Shown here piece by piece: positions 17,615-26,077 of a stretch of 64,000 nucleotides of DNA. How positions within the stretch are numbered: position 1 is the first letter of the stretch; every line of letters starts with the position of its first letter. Under the pieces are notes generated by a model. It was not told where the DNA came from and searched no databases. It saw only the letters and a program-made list of their open reading frames with translations. The DNA comes from Eggerthia catenaformis OT 569 = DSM 20559 (GTDB lineage Bacteria > Bacillota_I > Bacilli_A > Erysipelotrichales > Coprobacillaceae), in the NCBI RefSeq assembly GCF_000340375.1, contig NZ_KB446646.1, positions 442,877 to 506,876 on the forward strand, in the 5' to 3' direction. A program made the translations under genes and the position numbers.

Positions 17615-17650
17615 ATGTACGGGGAACCGGAATTAACGCCTGTGGACTAG
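17615..17650 (+). CDS. Possible 11-codon leader peptide before folT
   Basis: AAGGAG at 17604-17609 is followed after five bases by an ATG that opens a frame of 11 codons, product MYGEPELTPVD, ending in TAG at 17648-17650. The first in-frame ATG of folT is only two bases further on, at 17653. This is the best ribosome binding site in the region, so ribosomes may reach folT by coupling from this short frame. It could equally be part of an RNA element, since an ACGGG/CCTGT pairing is possible. Nothing is known of such a peptide. Confidence 0.35.
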   Translation: MYGEPELTPVD

Positions 17651-17652
17651 AA

Positions 17653-18492
17653 ATGAGGATGAAGCAGGAACATTTGAAGCAGTATAAGAAAATGATACAA
17701 ATTGTATTACTAGGTATTTTGGGACTATATGGTTATTTATGCTTTAAGAAGGAGCCTATTTATAAGGATACAAGGCTCTTGATGATTTCAGCAATGTTTG
17801 TGGTTATTACATTAATCGCAAAAAGATTAGCTATTATGGTTCCTTTATTTGGGATGGAGAGTCTTAGGATCAGTATAGAATTGATTCCTATTATGTTGTC
17901 AGGATATCTCCTTCCATTAGGATATGGATATATGATAGGTATAGTCACTGATCTGATTGGTTTGATTATTGTACCGACAGGATTTCCTTTTTTTGGTTTT
18001 ACATTATCTTTAGTATTAGCAGCAACATTGCCTAGATGGATTCATTTATATTTTAAGAATATCAATGGAAAAGTATTATATCGTATAATGAGTCTTATCA
18101 TTATATTATTATCTCTGGGAGGACTGTTATTTGTGAGTCAGACTGATAGTCTGAATATATCTAAAGTACAGTATTCTTTTTCATCAGCTTTTAAAATAGC
18201 AATGATAGTATTTATAGGGATAATGTGTGCTGTTTTTGAATATCTTCTCTATCGTCAGAATAAAACTATGAATGAAAAAGATCATCAGCTTCTTTATGAT
18301 TGGATGATGATAGTTATTACAATAGAATCTCTTATTACATTTATTTTAACGCCATTATGGCTTGATATTATGTATTCTATTCCTTTTATGGTTTCACTTT
18401 CAATACGATTATTTAAAGCATGTTTTATTCTGCCTATTGATATAATAGTAGGTTATGCTTTATTAAAAGTAATAAAAAGTCTTAAAATCTAA
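17653..18492 (+). CDS. folT: Folate-type ECF transporter S component
   Basis: Membrane substrate-binding subunit of an energy-coupling-factor vitamin importer. It is about 280 residues with six hydrophobic segments. The region 'LRISIELIPIMLSGYLLP', then 'GIVTDLIGLIIVPTGFPFFGFTLSL', matches the FolT pattern (P-lIL-G-l-P, D-lig, PT-G-pFPGFTLS), so folate is the likely ligand. No EcfA or EcfT gene is nearby, consistent with a group II module sharing a distant ECF. The frame is open from ATG 17584, but that start has no ribosome binding site. ATG 17653 or 17659, right after the short upstream frame, is preferred. Confidence 0.78.
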   Translation: MRMKQEHLKQYKKMIQIVLLGILGLYGYLCFKKEPIYKDTRLLMISAMFVVITLIAKRLAIMVPLFGMESLRISIELIPIMLSGYLLPLGYGYMIGIVTDLIGLIIVPTGFPFFGFTLSLVLAATLPRWIHLYFKNINGKVLYRIMSLIIILLSLGGLLFVSQTDSLNISKVQYSFSSAFKIAMIVFIGIMCAVFEYLLYRQNKTMNEKDHQLLYDWMMIVITIESLITFILTPLWLDIMYSIPFMVSLSIRLFKACFILPIDIIVGYALLKVIKSLKI

Positions 18493-18502
18493 GACTTTTT
18501 TT
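18474..18502 (+). terminator. Terminator overlapping the folT stop
   Basis: An 11-base AAAAAGTCTTA/TAAGACTTTTT stem with an AAATC loop contains the folT stop codon and ends in Ts. Confidence 0.85.
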
Positions 18503-18526
18503 GTTATTATGGAAAGGAGGTGGGTT

Positions 18527-19246
18527 ATGGATTATCAGGTAACAACGGAAAATTTTACAGGACCTTTAGATTTATTGCTTCATTTAATCAAAGAACATCA
18601 CATGGACTTAATGGACTTAGATGTTTCTATCATCTGTGATCAGTATCTGGCTTATATTGAAACAATGGAGCCGTCTTTATTAGAAACAGTCTCTGAGTAT
18701 TTAGTGATGGCGGCATGGCTGATTGAAATGAAAAGCAAGCTTCTGCTGCCAAAGAATGAAATAGATGAAGAAGATGATTATGAGCAGGAAAGACAGAAGA
18801 TGATCAAACGATTATTAGAAAAAAATCAGATTAATGAAGTCTTAGAGAATTTTAATCAAGCATATGAAAACAGACAATCCATGCATTCTCGCATTCCTGC
18901 ATCTCTGGAGAACTTTATTGAAGAAGATAATAATCTTCCTGATCATTTAGAAATATATAATCTGATTGGAGCTATGCAGAAAGTCTTACAAAGACAAATT
19001 TTACTACAGCCATTGGAATCAAGATTGGCAAGAGTAGAGATTACAATTGATGAAAGAACATCTCAAATAGAAGATTTTTTTGATAACCATAAGAATGAAC
19101 GTATTAATTTTATTGAATTATTTGAAGGTGGAGATAAATATTTTGCGATAGTGACTTTTTTAAGTATTCTTGTTTTGGTCAAGAATGATAAAATTGAAAT
19201 ATCACAGGAAAATAATTTTGAAGATATTTATCTGAAAGGAAAATAA
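18527..19246 (+). CDS. scpA: Segregation and condensation protein A
   Basis: Kleisin subunit that joins SMC and ScpB in chromosome condensation and segregation. The protein is about 239 residues. The family opening 'FTGPLDLLLHLIKEHHMDLMDLD' region is clear, followed by 'YLVMAAWLIEMKSKLLLP'. The winged-helix C-terminus, with 'FLSILVLVKNDKIEISQE', binds the SMC head. An AAAGGAGGTGG site precedes ATG 18527; an upstream in-frame ATG at 18509 lacks one. It lies directly before scpB with a two-base gap, the usual pairing. Confidence 0.94.
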   Translation: MDYQVTTENFTGPLDLLLHLIKEHHMDLMDLDVSIICDQYLAYIETMEPSLLETVSEYLVMAAWLIEMKSKLLLPKNEIDEEDDYEQERQKMIKRLLEKNQINEVLENFNQAYENRQSMHSRIPASLENFIEEDNNLPDHLEIYNLIGAMQKVLQRQILLQPLESRLARVEITIDERTSQIEDFFDNHKNERINFIELFEGGDKYFAIVTFLSILVLVKNDKIEISQENNFEDIYLKGK

Positions 19247-19248
19247 AC

Positions 19249-19821
19249 ATGGATCATATGAATTATTTATCTGTCATTGAAGGGATGATTTTCCTTTCAG
19301 GTGATGAAGGTATGAGTATTAAAGATATTATGAATACTCTGGACATTTCTAAAAAAGAAGCAGTAGAATTGCTGGATGAATTAATGAATTATTATTCACA
19401 AAAAGAAATAAAAGGATTTGATATTACTTGTTTCGGCGGTATTTATCGGATGACAACATTAGCTTCACATGATCAGTATTATGCCAAGATGATGGCAAAG
19501 AGTTCTTCAAGAATATCTAAATCAGCTTTAGAAACACTTGCGATTATTGCTTATTACCAACCTATCAGTAGAATATCTGTTGAAGAAATAAGAGGAGTTG
19601 GCTGTGAAGCAATGATTAGAAAATTGCTGGCTAAAGCATTGATTAAAGAGGTAGGACGTGAAGAAACACCCGGCAGACCTATCCTTTATGGAGTTACAGA
19701 TGAATTTATGAATGCTTTTCAGCTGACCAGTCTTGAAGAATTACCAAAGCTTAAAGAAATTAAGAATGATTTTGATGAAGATGATTTATTTAATACAAAA
19801 TATAAAGAGAGTTCAGAGTGA
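19249..19821 (+). CDS. scpB: Segregation and condensation protein B
   Basis: Dimeric winged-helix partner of ScpA in the SMC-ScpAB condensin. The protein is 190 residues. It starts with a helix 'YLSVIEGMIFLSGDEGMSI', followed by two winged helices. The second has the diagnostic 'SKSALETLAIIAYYQPISR' and 'GRPILYGVTDEF'. The start two bases after scpA supports a single operon. An ATG nine bases further on is an alternative. A strong convergent terminator follows. Confidence 0.94.
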   Translation: MDHMNYLSVIEGMIFLSGDEGMSIKDIMNTLDISKKEAVELLDELMNYYSQKEIKGFDITCFGGIYRMTTLASHDQYYAKMMAKSSSRISKSALETLAIIAYYQPISRISVEEIRGVGCEAMIRKLLAKALIKEVGREETPGRPILYGVTDEFMNAFQLTSLEELPKLKEIKNDFDEDDLFNTKYKESSE

Positions 19822-19830
19822 ACTCTCTTT
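19804..19830. terminator. Convergent terminator between scpB and the minus-strand membrane gene
   Basis: A 12-base perfect stem AAAGAGAGTTCA/TGAACTCTCTTT with a three-base loop overlaps both stop codons. It can serve either strand. Confidence 0.8.
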
Positions 19831-20203
19831 ATATAATATTTTCTTTTCTTTTTAAAGCATCCAGTTTATTTTTAAAATCCTGAATACGTATTGAAATATG
19901 CTTTCTAACCGCACGAGCTGTTGTTTCAGCTAGAATTAAGGAAATAAGCATAATAGCTAAAATAGAAAAGAATAAAACATATAGGTAGAATATTCTATTA
20001 GTCAGCATAAAGCTTCCTAGAGTGAAAACTATCATAAATAGAGCGTATCTCCAGCTTCTTTTTCCTAAGAAATAGCTATAGAGTTCAGTACGTATATTAG
20101 CATAAATATTTTCTAATACCTGAATTTGATTTTTAAGAGATTCTTTATCATTCATATTGATATTATTATCAATATCTGATTGTAAATTAATTTGAAATTT
20201 CAT
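19829..20203 (-). CDS. Small two-helix membrane protein, unknown function
   Basis: A 124-residue protein not recognised as a family. Residues 20-45 look like an amphipathic or coiled-coil segment. Two adjacent hydrophobic helices ('YALFMIVFTLGSFML' and 'FYLYVLFFSILAIMLISLI') follow, and the tail is basic and helical (to residue 124). A cytoplasmic N- and C-terminus is expected from charge. An AGGTGAT site precedes the start. The gene is single, divergent from the DUF5662 gene. Nothing in the context gives it a role. Confidence 0.6.
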   Translation of the reverse strand: MKFQINLQSDIDNNINMNDKESLKNQIQVLENIYANIRTELYSYFLGKRSWRYALFMIVFTLGSFMLTNRIFYLYVLFFSILAIMLISLILAETTARAVRKHISIRIQDFKNKLDALKRKENII

Positions 20204-20258
20204 CTGATATCACCTCGGTTTGTATATTATATCACTATCTTAAAAAAATGAAAGAAAT

Positions 20259-20286
20259 TTGACAATAAGGGTAATTTATGTATACT
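20259..20286 (+). promoter_or_regulatory. Promoter of the DUF5662-rluB genes
   Basis: A consensus TTGACA at 20259-20264 and TATACT at 20281-20286 are separated by 16 bases. The start codon is about 20 bases beyond the -10. Confidence 0.75.
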
Positions 20287-20306
20287 TTTCAGCTGTAGGT
20301 GATGAT

Positions 20307-20849
20307 ATGAAAATATGGGAACATCTTAAGACAATTACATATCATAAGATAATAGTAGGAAAATTATGTTTTCGGGTACATTTATATAGGCAGGGACTGC
20401 TTCATGATTTGTCAAAGTATTCATGGGAAGAATTCTCAACCGGTATTCATTATTATTCCGGAAGCTATTCACCTAATAGTGCTGAGAGGAATACTATAGG
20501 ATATTCAAAGGCATGGCTTCATCATAAAGGAAGAAATAAGCATCATTGGGAATACTGGGTAGATTTTACGAGAAAAGGTCTTGTAGCTGCTAAGATGCCT
20601 TATCGTTATGTTTTAGAGATGTTCTGTGATCGTGTAGGAGCAAGTAAAGTCTATAAAGGAAAAGACTATGATGATTCTTATCCTCTGGAGTATTATGAAG
20701 GAGGAAAGCATTCTTATATTATGAATGAGGAAACACGAGCATTACTGGAGTATTTGCTTCAATATTTAAGTGAATATGGGCTAGAGAAAACAATAGAATT
20801 AATTAATACAAAAAAAGGATATGAAGATTATCCATTATTAGAAAAATAG
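20307..20849 (+). CDS. DUF5662 family protein
   Basis: About 180 residues, matching my memory of the DUF5662 family: 'WEHLKTITYHKIIV', 'YRQGLLHDLSKYSWEEF', 'GYSKAWLHHKGRNKHHWEYW' and 'MPYRYVLEMFCDRVGAS'. The repeated His-Asp and His-His motifs (LLHDLSK, LHHKGRNKHHWE) suggest a metal-binding hydrolase-like helical bundle. No activity has been established to my knowledge. The frame extends to 20259, but AGGTGAT before ATG 20307 fixes the start, and the promoter overlaps the extension. It is followed eight bases later by rluB, probably in the same transcript. Confidence 0.8.
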   Translation: MKIWEHLKTITYHKIIVGKLCFRVHLYRQGLLHDLSKYSWEEFSTGIHYYSGSYSPNSAERNTIGYSKAWLHHKGRNKHHWEYWVDFTRKGLVAAKMPYRYVLEMFCDRVGASKVYKGKDYDDSYPLEYYEGGKHSYIMNEETRALLEYLLQYLSEYGLEKTIELINTKKGYEDYPLLEK

Positions 20850-20857
20850 GGGACAAT

Positions 20858-21592
20858 ATGGAAAGATTACAAAAAGTGATTGCTCAAAGCGGGTATACAT
20901 CAAGAAGAAAAGCAGAAGAATTGATTGTTCAAGGAAGAGTAACTGTTAATGGTGAGGTATGTAAAGTATTAGGAACAAAGGTTTCTTCTAAAGATATGAT
21001 TACAATTGATGGCTATACATTAAATAAAGAAGAAAAAGTATATTACATATTTTATAAGCCGGCCGGTGTCGTAACGACAATGCATGATGAATTTGATAGA
21101 AGATGTATTGCTGATTACTTTAAAGATGTTCCTCAGAGAGTCTTTCCTGTAGGACGTTTGGATTATGATACAACGGGTGTTTTATTAGTAACAAATGATG
21201 GAGAATTTGCGAATCTGATGATGCATCCATCATCTCATTTACCAAAAATTTATGAGGTCTCTATTGACGGTATTTTAAATCATCAAGAAAAAAGAATGCT
21301 TGAACAAGGGATTTATTTAGAGGGTGTAAAAACATTACCTTGTGAGATAAAAATTGTTGGTGTGGATGAAAAGCATGGTACAACAATGCTGATGATTAGA
21401 TTAATAGAAGGTAAGAATAGACAGATTAAAAAGATGTTTGAATCTATTGGTTTTAATATTAAAAGACTACATCGTCTTTCAATTGGAGATATTAAGTTGG
21501 GAGGTATGACTCCGGGATCATATAGACGTATGAAGATTAAAGAAGTACGTGTCATGAGAGCACAGGCACTGGAAAAGAAAAAAGGAGCATAG
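20858..21592 (+). CDS. rluB: 23S rRNA pseudouridine synthase, RluB/RsuA family
   Basis: Isomerises a specific uridine in rRNA. The protein is 244 residues. An S4 RNA-binding domain is N-terminal ('MERLQKVIAQSGYTSRRKAEELI', truncated form). The catalytic aspartate lies in 'GRLDYDTTGVLLVTNDG', and 'EGKNRQIKKMFESIG' marks the RluB/RluE/RsuA class. In Firmicutes this gene follows scpA-scpB (ypuL/rluB), and here two small genes intervene. The exact target uridine (23S U2605 in RluB) is inferred from synteny. Confidence 0.92.
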   Translation: MERLQKVIAQSGYTSRRKAEELIVQGRVTVNGEVCKVLGTKVSSKDMITIDGYTLNKEEKVYYIFYKPAGVVTTMHDEFDRRCIADYFKDVPQRVFPVGRLDYDTTGVLLVTNDGEFANLMMHPSSHLPKIYEVSIDGILNHQEKRMLEQGIYLEGVKTLPCEIKIVGVDEKHGTTMLMIRLIEGKNRQIKKMFESIGFNIKRLHRLSIGDIKLGGMTPGSYRRMKIKEVRVMRAQALEKKKGA

Positions 21593-21602
21593 CTCCTTTT
21601 CA
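21580..21602 (+). terminator. Terminator after rluB
   Basis: A nine-base AAAAGGAGC/GCTCCTTTT stem with an ATA loop overlaps the stop codon. The T run is short. Confidence 0.75.
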
Positions 21603-21607
21603 AATAC

Positions 21608-21790
21608 TTATAATTCAATTGCTTCTACCGGGCAACTTTCGGCAGCTTCTTTAACGGAATCCATTAAGTCAGCAGAAACATCTTCACCTAATGTATTAAA
21701 AGCTTTACCTTCATCATTAAGATCAAATACATCAGGACAGACAGCTGTACAAGCGCCGCAACCAATACAAGTATCATTAACTTTTACCAT
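21608..21790 (-). CDS. Ferredoxin, single [4Fe-4S] cluster type
   Basis: A 60-residue electron carrier. Three cysteines in 'CIGCGACTAVCP' and the fourth in 'AESCPVEAIEL' define one [4Fe-4S] cluster site of the Bacillus/Thermotoga monocluster type. Acidic residues in the middle give the usual low pI. It is read from its own promoter, convergent with rluB and divergent from the gene at 21910. B. subtilis Fer lies near ypuL/rluB-scpAB too, so the location is conserved. Confidence 0.95.
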   Translation of the reverse strand: MVKVNDTCIGCGACTAVCPDVFDLNDEGKAFNTLGEDVSADLMDSVKEAAESCPVEAIEL

Positions 21791-21822
21791 AAAATAACCT
21801 CCTCATAATATTTACACACTTT

Positions 21823-21851
21823 TATTATAAACTAATGAGGGTTATTTTTAA
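21823..21851 (-). promoter_or_regulatory. Candidate ferredoxin promoter
   Basis: On the minus strand, TTAAAA (21846-21851) and TATAAT (21823-21828) are separated by 17 bases. The -35 is only a partial match. Confidence 0.6.
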
Positions 21852-21877
21852 AGGCTATTTTAATAATATTTGTGATA

Positions 21878-21886
21878 TGATATAAT
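21878..21886 (+). promoter_or_regulatory. Extended -10 promoter for the cmk-der-gpsA cluster
   Basis: TGATATAAT is an extended -10 box about 24 bases before the start of the gene at 21910. No good -35 accompanies it. Confidence 0.6.
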
Positions 21887-21909
21887 ACGATTAATTGAAG
21901 GTGATAACT

Positions 21910-22521
21910 ATGGAAAAACAAACAAGAACAGATAAATATAAGGAATTAAGAGCTTCTTTATCAGATAAAGAAGAAAAGACAAAGAAAGTTATTGAAGAAG
22001 TGACAGATGAGACTGATGATGATTTTTTAGCTTTTTTACCTAAAAAAGAAGAGAAGTTAGATGAGCTTCATCCTTTGACTTATGATTCATTAAAAGAAGA
22101 TGAAGCAGTCAGAACAGCAATCAAGGAAGCAAAAATCAATGTGGGTAAACAGGAATATAATACTCGTATGGATATTTTAAATAAGCTTAAAAAAGATCAT
22201 CCTGTCCGGGAGACTGAAGATAAAAATGAGGATTATGATGCCGGCTATGATGTCAGTAAAGCTGAAGTTGTTGAAGAAGCTGCACAGGAAATTGAAGATG
22301 AAGAAAGTAAGATGGAAGAAACGCTTAAATCTTTGCCTAAAGAGAATGTACGTATTTATGGCATTGATGAAAAAGAAACATCTTCTGAGGAGATAGAGGA
22401 AATAGAAGAAAAAGAACCTAAAAAGAAGAGTATTGTGCCTATTCTTTTAGATATTATTATTGTGATATTGATTATTGTTTTTGTGACATTATGCATTATT
22501 TATTTTAAAAAGATGTTTTAG
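21910..22521 (+). CDS. Acidic tail-anchored membrane protein, unknown function
   Basis: About 203 residues. Residues 1-165 are highly charged, rich in Glu, Asp and Lys, and probably largely helical or disordered ('EEIEEIEEKEPKKKS'). A single transmembrane helix near the C-terminus ('IVPILLDIIIVILIIVFVTLCIIYF') ends in KKMF, so the bulk is cytoplasmic. AAGGTGAT before ATG 21910 chooses this start over an upstream TTG. It sits 11 bases before cmk and is probably cotranscribed with cmk, der and gpsA. No family recognised; the placement recalls small unknown genes near cmk in other Firmicutes. Confidence 0.65.
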   Translation: MEKQTRTDKYKELRASLSDKEEKTKKVIEEVTDETDDDFLAFLPKKEEKLDELHPLTYDSLKEDEAVRTAIKEAKINVGKQEYNTRMDILNKLKKDHPVRETEDKNEDYDAGYDVSKAEVVEEAAQEIEDEESKMEETLKSLPKENVRIYGIDEKETSSEEIEEIEEKEPKKKSIVPILLDIIIVILIIVFVTLCIIYFKKMF

Positions 22522-22532
22522 AGGGGTTAACA

Positions 22533-23198
22533 ATGAAAAAGATATCTATTGCGATAGATGGACCGGCAGCTGCCGGTAAGTCAACAATTGCTCAAATGGT
22601 AGCAAGAAACTTAGATTATACGTATATTGATACAGGAGCTATGTATCGCTGTGTGGCTTATTACGCTTTTATCAGCGGTGTAGATTTTCATGATGAAGAT
22701 AAGGTTATTAGTTTATTGAAGGATATCAAGATTCGTATGCTTCCTGATGGTAGCGTTCATTTAAATGGACAGGAAGTTACTGCGGCTATTAGAGCTAATG
22801 AAGTCTCTATGGGGGCGAGTATTGTTTCACAGTATGCTAAGGTGAGAAGCTTTTTAGTAGCTCAGCAAAGAGAAATGGCTAAAGGCGGAGGAGTTATTCT
22901 AGATGGACGTGATATTGGAACAGTTGTTTTGCCTGATGCTCAGTTAAAGATTTATCAGGTTGCTTCTATTGATACACGTGCTCATAGAAGATATAAAGAA
23001 AATATTGAGAAGGGAATTCCTAGTGATTTAGAAGCTTTGAAAAAAGAAATTGCTGAGCGTGACTATCAGGATGCTAATCGGGAAGTATCACCTCTTAAAA
23101 AAGCAGATGATGCGATTGAAATAGATACATCTGACATGAGTTTAGAAGAAGTTGTTGCCCATGTGATGGATTTATGTGAAGAAAGAATTAAAGATTAG
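22533..23198 (+). CDS. cmk: Cytidylate kinase
   Basis: Phosphorylates CMP and dCMP with ATP. The protein is 221 residues. The P-loop 'DGPAAAGKST' is at residues 9-18, the NMP site 'YIDTGAMYRCVAYYA' follows, 'ILDGRDIGTVVLPDA' is the Cmk signature, and the LID is 'RRYKENIEKG' with 'RDYQDANREVSPL'. The cmk-der-gpsA order is conserved in many Firmicutes, although the usual rpsA-like gene between cmk and der is absent here (15-base gap to der). Confidence 0.95.
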   Translation: MKKISIAIDGPAAAGKSTIAQMVARNLDYTYIDTGAMYRCVAYYAFISGVDFHDEDKVISLLKDIKIRMLPDGSVHLNGQEVTAAIRANEVSMGASIVSQYAKVRSFLVAQQREMAKGGGVILDGRDIGTVVLPDAQLKIYQVASIDTRAHRRYKENIEKGIPSDLEALKKEIAERDYQDANREVSPLKKADDAIEIDTSDMSLEEVVAHVMDLCEERIKD

Positions 23199-23213
23199 AA
23201 AGGTTGTGGCATA

Positions 23214-24521
23214 ATGAGTCATGGAACAGTTGCGATAGTAGGACGTGCCAATGTCGGGAAATCTACTTTATTTAATAGAATTGTTGGTGAACGGATATCT
23301 ATTGTTGAAGATACACCCGGAGTAACACGTGATCGGATTTATGCACGTGCCTTATGGCTTACAAGAGAGTTTAATATTATTGATACAGGCGGCATTGAAT
23401 TAGAAGATGATGATTTTACACAGTCTATTAAAATACAGTCAGAAATTGCGATTGAAGAAGCAGATGTTATTATATTTGTGGTGAATGGACGTGAAGGTAT
23501 TACATCGGAAGATGAGATGGTAGCACGTATTCTTCAAAAATCAAATAAGCCTATTGTCTTAGCGGTGAATAAGATTGATGATAAGATTTTTGCTGATAAT
23601 ATTTATGATTATTATGCTTTAGGCGTAGGAGATCCTATTCCTGTTTCAAGTGCTCATGGAATTGGTGTTGGAGATCTTCTTGATGAAGTGATTCATTTAC
23701 TTCCTAAAGATGAGTCTCCCCAAGAACATGATGATATAAGATTCTGTATTATTGGCAGACCTAATGTTGGGAAGTCTTCACTTACTAATGCTTTGTTGGG
23801 TGAAGATCGTGTTATTGTTTCTGAAATTGAAGGAACAACAAGAGATGCTATTAATTGCTCTTTTGAAAAAGATGGAACTAAGTATACCGTGATTGACACT
23901 GCGGGTATGAGAAAAAGAGGAAAAATCTATGAGAATATAGAAAAATACTCTGTTTTAAGAGCTTTATCGGCTTTGGAGAATAGTGATGTTGTGTTAGTGG
24001 TACTTGATGGTGAAAGAGGCATTATTGAACAGGATAAGCATATTGCCGGATATGCTCATCAATCGGGTAAAGGTGTTCTTTTTGTGGTTAACAAGTGGGA
24101 TGCTGTTAAAAAAGATGAAAAGACGATGGCAAAGTTTGAAAAGAAAATACGTGAAGAATTTAAATATCTTGATTATGCGAGAATTGCTTTTGTGAGTGCA
24201 TTAAAGAAAAAACGTATTGATACATTATTTAGTCTTATTCAGGAAGCCTATAGTAATACACGTAAACGTATCGCTACAAATGTTTTTAATGATATTATTG
24301 TGGATGCACAGGCTATGAATCCGACAAGTAATTTCCAGGGTGGAAGACTGAAGATTTATTATGGATCACAGGTCGCAGTTACTCCGCCAACATTTGTTTT
24401 ATTTGTGAATGATCCTAAATATCTTCATTTTTCCTATAAACGTTACTTAGAAAATAAATTAAGAGATGCTTTTGGATTTGAAGGAACACCTATTCATATT
24501 ATTTGCAGAAAGAGAGATTGA
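23214..24521 (+). CDS. der: Ribosome assembly GTPase Der (EngA)
   Basis: Tandem GTPase needed for 50S subunit maturation. The protein is 435 residues. The first G domain has 'GRANVGKST', 'DTPGVTRD', 'DTGG' and 'NKID'. The second has 'GRPNVGKSS', 'EGTTRDA', '[10 protein letters not shown]' and 'NKWD'. A C-terminal KH-like domain ends in '[15 protein letters not shown]', typical of the family. It lies between cmk and gpsA, with only two bases before the gpsA start. Confidence 0.97.
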   Translation: MSHGTVAIVGRANVGKSTLFNRIVGERISIVEDTPGVTRDRIYARALWLTREFNIIDTGGIELEDDDFTQSIKIQSEIAIEEADVIIFVVNGREGITSEDEMVARILQKSNKPIVLAVNKIDDKIFADNIYDYYALGVGDPIPVSSAHGIGVGDLLDEVIHLLPKDESPQEHDDIRFCIIGRPNVGKSSLTNALLGEDRVIVSEIEGTTRDAINCSFEKDGTKYTVIDTAGMRKRGKIYENIEKYSVLRALSALENSDVVLVVLDGERGIIEQDKHIAGYAHQSGKGVLFVVNKWDAVKKDEKTMAKFEKKIREEFKYLDYARIAFVSALKKKRIDTLFSLIQEAYSNTRKRIATNVFNDIIVDAQAMNPTSNFQGGRLKIYYGSQVAVTPPTFVLFVNDPKYLHFSYKRYLENKLRDAFGFEGTPIHIICRKRD

Positions 24522-24523
24522 TT

Positions 24524-25528
24524 ATGAAAACAGCAATATTAGGAACAGGAAGCTGGGCTACCGGTCTGGCTAGAGTATTAAATGATAACGGTGTTGAAGT
24601 ACTTATGTATGGTGTTGATAACAGAGAGATTGATGATATTAATATTAGACACTGTAATTATAAATATTTTAAAAATGTTAAGCTTGAAAAAGAAATAAAA
24701 GCAACAAATAATTTATCAGAAGCTATTGATGGTGCAGATTATATTCTTATTACTGTACCTACAAAGTTTGTTCGTTCGGTATTAGAAGAGGTAAAGCCTT
24801 TATTAAAAAAGAAAGTTACAGTGATTAATGCATCAAAGGGATTTGATATGGAAACGAATATGAGTATGTCTAATACTATTCGTTCAGTATTCACAAATAA
24901 TGAGATTAATTCTGTTGCTTCTATTATTGGACCATCACATGCAGAGGAAGTTGTAGTCAGAATGCTGACAGCTGTTTGTGCAGTCTCTAAAGATATTGAA
25001 GTAGCTAGAGCTGTTCAGCATTTATTCGCAAATGATTATTTTAGAGTTTATACAACAACGGATGAAACAGGTGCTGAAATGGGTGTAGCCTATAAGAATG
25101 TTATTGCGGTGGCTTCAGGGATACTTTCAGGGCTGGGTTATGGTGATAATGCGAGAGCAGCCTTGATTACAAGAGGTCTTTATGAAATGACACGCTATGG
25201 AATGCTTAAAGGAGGAGAATTGTCTACCTTTATTGGATTAACAGGTGTTGGAGATTTGATAGTGACGTGTTCCAGTATACATTCAAGAAACTTTCAGGCA
25301 GGAAAAGAGATTGGATTATCCAATGATGCCAGTGATTTTATGATAGGTAATAGTAAAACAGTTGAAGGGGTTAGAACTGCAAAGGTTATTCATGATGAAA
25401 TTAAAGAAAGATTTCCTCATTTTGAAGCACCAATTTTAGACGCTGTCTACTCTGTTTTATATGAGAATGCTATCCCCAGTGTAAAAGTTAAGGATTTAAT
25501 GAATAGAGCTTTAAAATCAGAACAGTAA
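24524..25528 (+). CDS. gpsA: Glycerol-3-phosphate dehydrogenase [NAD(P)+]
   Basis: Reduces dihydroxyacetone phosphate to sn-glycerol-3-phosphate for phospholipid synthesis. The protein is 334 residues. The N-terminal 'ILGTGSWATGLARVL' is the dinucleotide-binding loop, 'IGPSHAEEVV' is the family motif, and the catalytic lysine is in 'MGVAYKNVIAVASG'. ATG 24524 lies two bases beyond the der stop; an earlier in-frame ATG would overlap der. The 'GVGDLIVTCSS' segment is also diagnostic. It is the last gene of the cmk-der-gpsA group. Confidence 0.95.
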   Translation: MKTAILGTGSWATGLARVLNDNGVEVLMYGVDNREIDDINIRHCNYKYFKNVKLEKEIKATNNLSEAIDGADYILITVPTKFVRSVLEEVKPLLKKKVTVINASKGFDMETNMSMSNTIRSVFTNNEINSVASIIGPSHAEEVVVRMLTAVCAVSKDIEVARAVQHLFANDYFRVYTTTDETGAEMGVAYKNVIAVASGILSGLGYGDNARAALITRGLYEMTRYGMLKGGELSTFIGLTGVGDLIVTCSSIHSRNFQAGKEIGLSNDASDFMIGNSKTVEGVRTAKVIHDEIKERFPHFEAPILDAVYSVLYENAIPSVKVKDLMNRALKSEQ

Positions 25529-25550
25529 AAGGAGCAGAATGCTCCTTTTA
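25526..25550 (+). terminator. Hairpin after gpsA
   Basis: An 11-base TAAAAGGAGCA/TGCTCCTTTTA stem with a GAA loop begins at the stop. It is followed by CCTTT rather than a T run, so it may only be a weak terminator. Confidence 0.6.
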
Positions 25551-25573
25551 CCTTTAATCATAGGAGTTAATAT

Positions 25574-26077
25574 ATGAAAAGTCTTGTTATTACAGATAAA
25601 GATCTGGCAGCAGATTTATTTAAAAAATCAGTTATAGTAAATCTTAATAATTTAAGATATTCATTCTGTACAGGAGGGCTGGAGTGCCTAAAAAATGAAG
25701 GGCAATGTTATTTTTATGATGATATGAGTACGCTTTCTTCATGGATTAATGATTCAAGTCTGATTATTATGATTACGAGAACTATTTATGGTGGAATGGA
25801 TGTTCCTTTAAAAAAGATGTTTGAAAGAATGATTGTGAATAGTGAGCCATATTATACTATAGAAGATGGAAAGACATGTCATCTTAATCTTTCAGCTTCT
25901 AAAAAGAGGTTGCTTATTATAGCATATGGAGATACCAGCAAAGAAGATCAGGCTTTATTTAAAGGATATTTCGATACCGTAAAATTAGGTTACAATATTA
26001 CTTTATCTCATTATTTCTGCAAAGAAGAAGAGTTAAATGATATATTAAAAGCTTTTGGAGGTGTAGATGATGAATAA
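25574..26077 (+). CDS. Flavodoxin-fold NAD(P)H-dependent oxidoreductase
   Basis: A 167-residue protein of the flavodoxin-like fold. The cysteine pattern 'CTGGLECLKNEGQCYFYDDM' matches the C-x2-C-x3-C-x6-C...DDM region of WrbA-like and iron-sulfur flavoproteins, though the first motif is Cys-Thr-Gly-Gly. 'MITRTIYGGMDVPLKKMFERM' is the substrate-side flavin loop of the family. The first beta-strand lacks a clear phosphate-binding loop, so FMN binding is uncertain. It overlaps the next gene by 11 bases, forming a two-gene unit. The electron donor and substrate are unknown. Confidence 0.65.
   Translation: MKSLVITDKDLAADLFKKSVIVNLNNLRYSFCTGGLECLKNEGQCYFYDDMSTLSSWINDSSLIIMITRTIYGGMDVPLKKMFERMIVNSEPYYTIEDGKTCHLNLSASKKRLLIIAYGDTSKEDQALFKGYFDTVKLGYNITLSHYFCKEEELNDILKAFGGVDDE

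Noticed and set aside
17584..17660. Tetrahydrofolate riboswitch before folT
   Set aside because: The conserved THF riboswitch motifs are not visible, and the available leader is too short.
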